Of a stretch of DNA of 64,000 nucleotides, positions 62,889-64,000 are shown in pieces (within the stretch, counting starts at the first letter, position 1; every line of letters begins with the position of its first letter). Under the pieces are notes generated by a model, which searched no databases, was not told where the DNA came from, and saw only the letters and a program-made list of their open reading frames with translations. The DNA lies in NCBI GenBank assembly GCA_904066235.2, contig CAJFCV020000005.1, positions 4,211,501 to 4,275,500 of the forward strand, read 5' to 3'. The stretch comes from Bursaphelenchus xylophilus. Lineage: Eukaryota; Nematoda; Chromadorea; Rhabditida; Aphelenchoididae. Position numbers and translations under genes: made by a program.

Positions 62889-64000
62889 ATTGAGAATTTC
62901 TCTCGAACGTGTTGTTAACAAGAAGAATTGATGTTTGTTCATGTTCAAAAGCTGGGAACAAGGCTGTTTGGTCGTGTGGATAGTGCCAATACCCCTTCAG
63001 ACGCTTTTGGGTAACACTGATGTAAGTTTTTTTTTTGATTTCGACGGTTTTTTTCGCATTTAGGTAGATCTGAAGGAAAATGTGCAATGTTTTTGATGTT
63101 CCTTTGAAAACCGGCATGCGCGCAATGTTGAGGAGGAGGGGTTGGACTCAACGCTTTTGTGCCGGCGATTTTCTTACCTAGTTCGACCTGTTTTTACCCC
63201 TTTTGAGGTGTTTTATATTAGTTTGGTCAAGTGTTTCAATTTCAGAGTAGTTCAATCTTCTGGAAGGACCCGTGAAGAAGAATTCTCCAAAGAACCACTT
63301 TGACATCAAGATTCGAGGCATCTATATAAGATTTGTAGGTAATGTCGTTTTTATTTGTTTGCTTAAATGATACATTTACTTTAGACTGGGACTTGTGTTC
63401 GTGAGCCAATGGGTCCTGTGCAGGAGACGAAAACGGGCAGAACATCACCGGATGTCCCAAAAACTGCAGAATTCAACCTTTGTCTGATGTTTTATTTACG
63501 CTTTAGACAATAAAAGATATATTAAGTTAGATTCCTTCGGCTTGAAGTACATTTTAGATAAAGAAGCGTTGACGGCAGTCACAATTCCGCGTGGTCCAAT
63601 AGTTCTTTCGTTCTTCATTGGCGATTTCAGGCGATTGAACAACTCTGGAATTAAAATACTTGACTAAAACAATATAAAACACCTAAAATGGGTAAAAACA
63701 TGTCGAACTAGGTAAGAAAATCGCCGGCACAAAAGCGTTGAGTCCAACCCCTCCTCCTCAACATTGCGCGCATGCCGTTTTTCAAAGGAACATCAAATAC
63801 ATTGCACATTTTCCTTCAGATCTACCTAAATGCGAAAAAAACCGTCGAAATCAAAAAAAACTTACATCAGTGTTACCCAAAAGCGTCTGAAGGGGTATTG
63901 GCACTATCCACACGACCAAACAGCCTTGTTCCCAGCTTTTGAACATGAACAAACATCAATTCTTCTTGTTAACAACACGTTCGAGAGAAATTCTCAATTA
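62889..64000. mobile_element. Foldback element with arms over 300 bp, cut by the window end
   Basis: The left arm (about 62889-63195) and right arm (about 63705-64000) are almost exact inverses, sharing for example GAATTTCTCTCGAACGTG, CGTGTGGATAGTGCCAATAC and GGCATGCGCGCAATGTTGAG. The outer ends were not seen, as the right arm runs off the window. The 500-bp centre shows two conflicting coding-like exons, one per strand. Confidence 0.75.
63496..63644 (-). CDS. Possible terminal exon inside the foldback element
   Basis: After a TTAATTCCAG acceptor, 49 codons stay open to a TAA that overlaps an AATAAA motif. They read LFNRLKSPMKNERTIGPRG and continue through VNASLSKMYFKPKESN. This looks like a captured or element-encoded 3' exon, but I recognise no family. 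A plus-strand frame over 63386-63510 (CVREPMGPVQETKTGRTSP) overlaps its 3' end and is equally plausible, so confidence is low. Confidence 0.25.

Overview
The window is nuclear DNA from a nematode. The evidence is: short introns ending in TTTCAG-type acceptors, four chemoreceptor genes of the nematode-only Sra superfamily, replication-dependent histone genes with a 3' hairpin, and a dense population of small inverted-repeat transposons. Housekeeping orthologues (Hikeshi, HEATR5B, HSP90, DHX15, histones) are intact. I cannot name the species from the sequence.

Layout. 1-4.0 kb: mostly gene-poor DNA, then the 5' part of an RS-rich gene resembling the N-terminal half of a PRP4-type kinase (minus strand); its 3' part is not seen. 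4.5-5.05 kb: a GGCC-rich hAT-type element with a perfect 8-bp target duplication. 5.3-6.3 kb: Hikeshi (plus). 6.4-26.3 kb: four Sra-superfamily receptor genes, all on the minus strand. They are interrupted by a palindromic Tc1/mariner element with an adjoining foldback element (9.5-11.4 kb), by a one-strand quartet of core histone genes transcribed H3-H2B-H4-H2A (14.8-19.5 kb), and by a divergent pair of histidine-rich secreted-protein genes (19.9-21.1 kb). 26.9-28.5 kb: a Tyr/Gly-rich secreted-peptide gene with an apparent frameshift, a relic paralogue and a 1-kb foldback element. 28.7-32 kb: no gene found.

32.0-39.8 kb: a complete 20-exon HEATR5B/HPO-27 gene (plus, 2062 codons). 40.6-42.9 kb: HSP90 (minus, ends MEEVD), convergent with HEATR5B. 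44.0-46.6 kb: DHX15/PRP43 helicase (plus), divergent from HSP90; their shared upstream region holds two heat-shock elements. 47.3-61.1 kb: a synaptotagmin-like double-C2 gene (minus) with introns of 8.0 and 3.5 kb carrying three tRNA-Val(AAC) loci. Its 5' end was not found. 62.9-64 kb: a foldback element running off the window end.

Functional themes: chemosensation (receptors), chromatin supply (histones), proteostasis (HSP90 and its nuclear importer Hikeshi for HSP70), membrane traffic (HEATR5B, synaptotagmin) and splicing (DHX15, PRP4-like). These are neighbours; I see no evidence for a single operon or one joint system. All exon boundaries are by eye from GT/AG sites, reading-frame continuity and family alignment from memory; no search was run.
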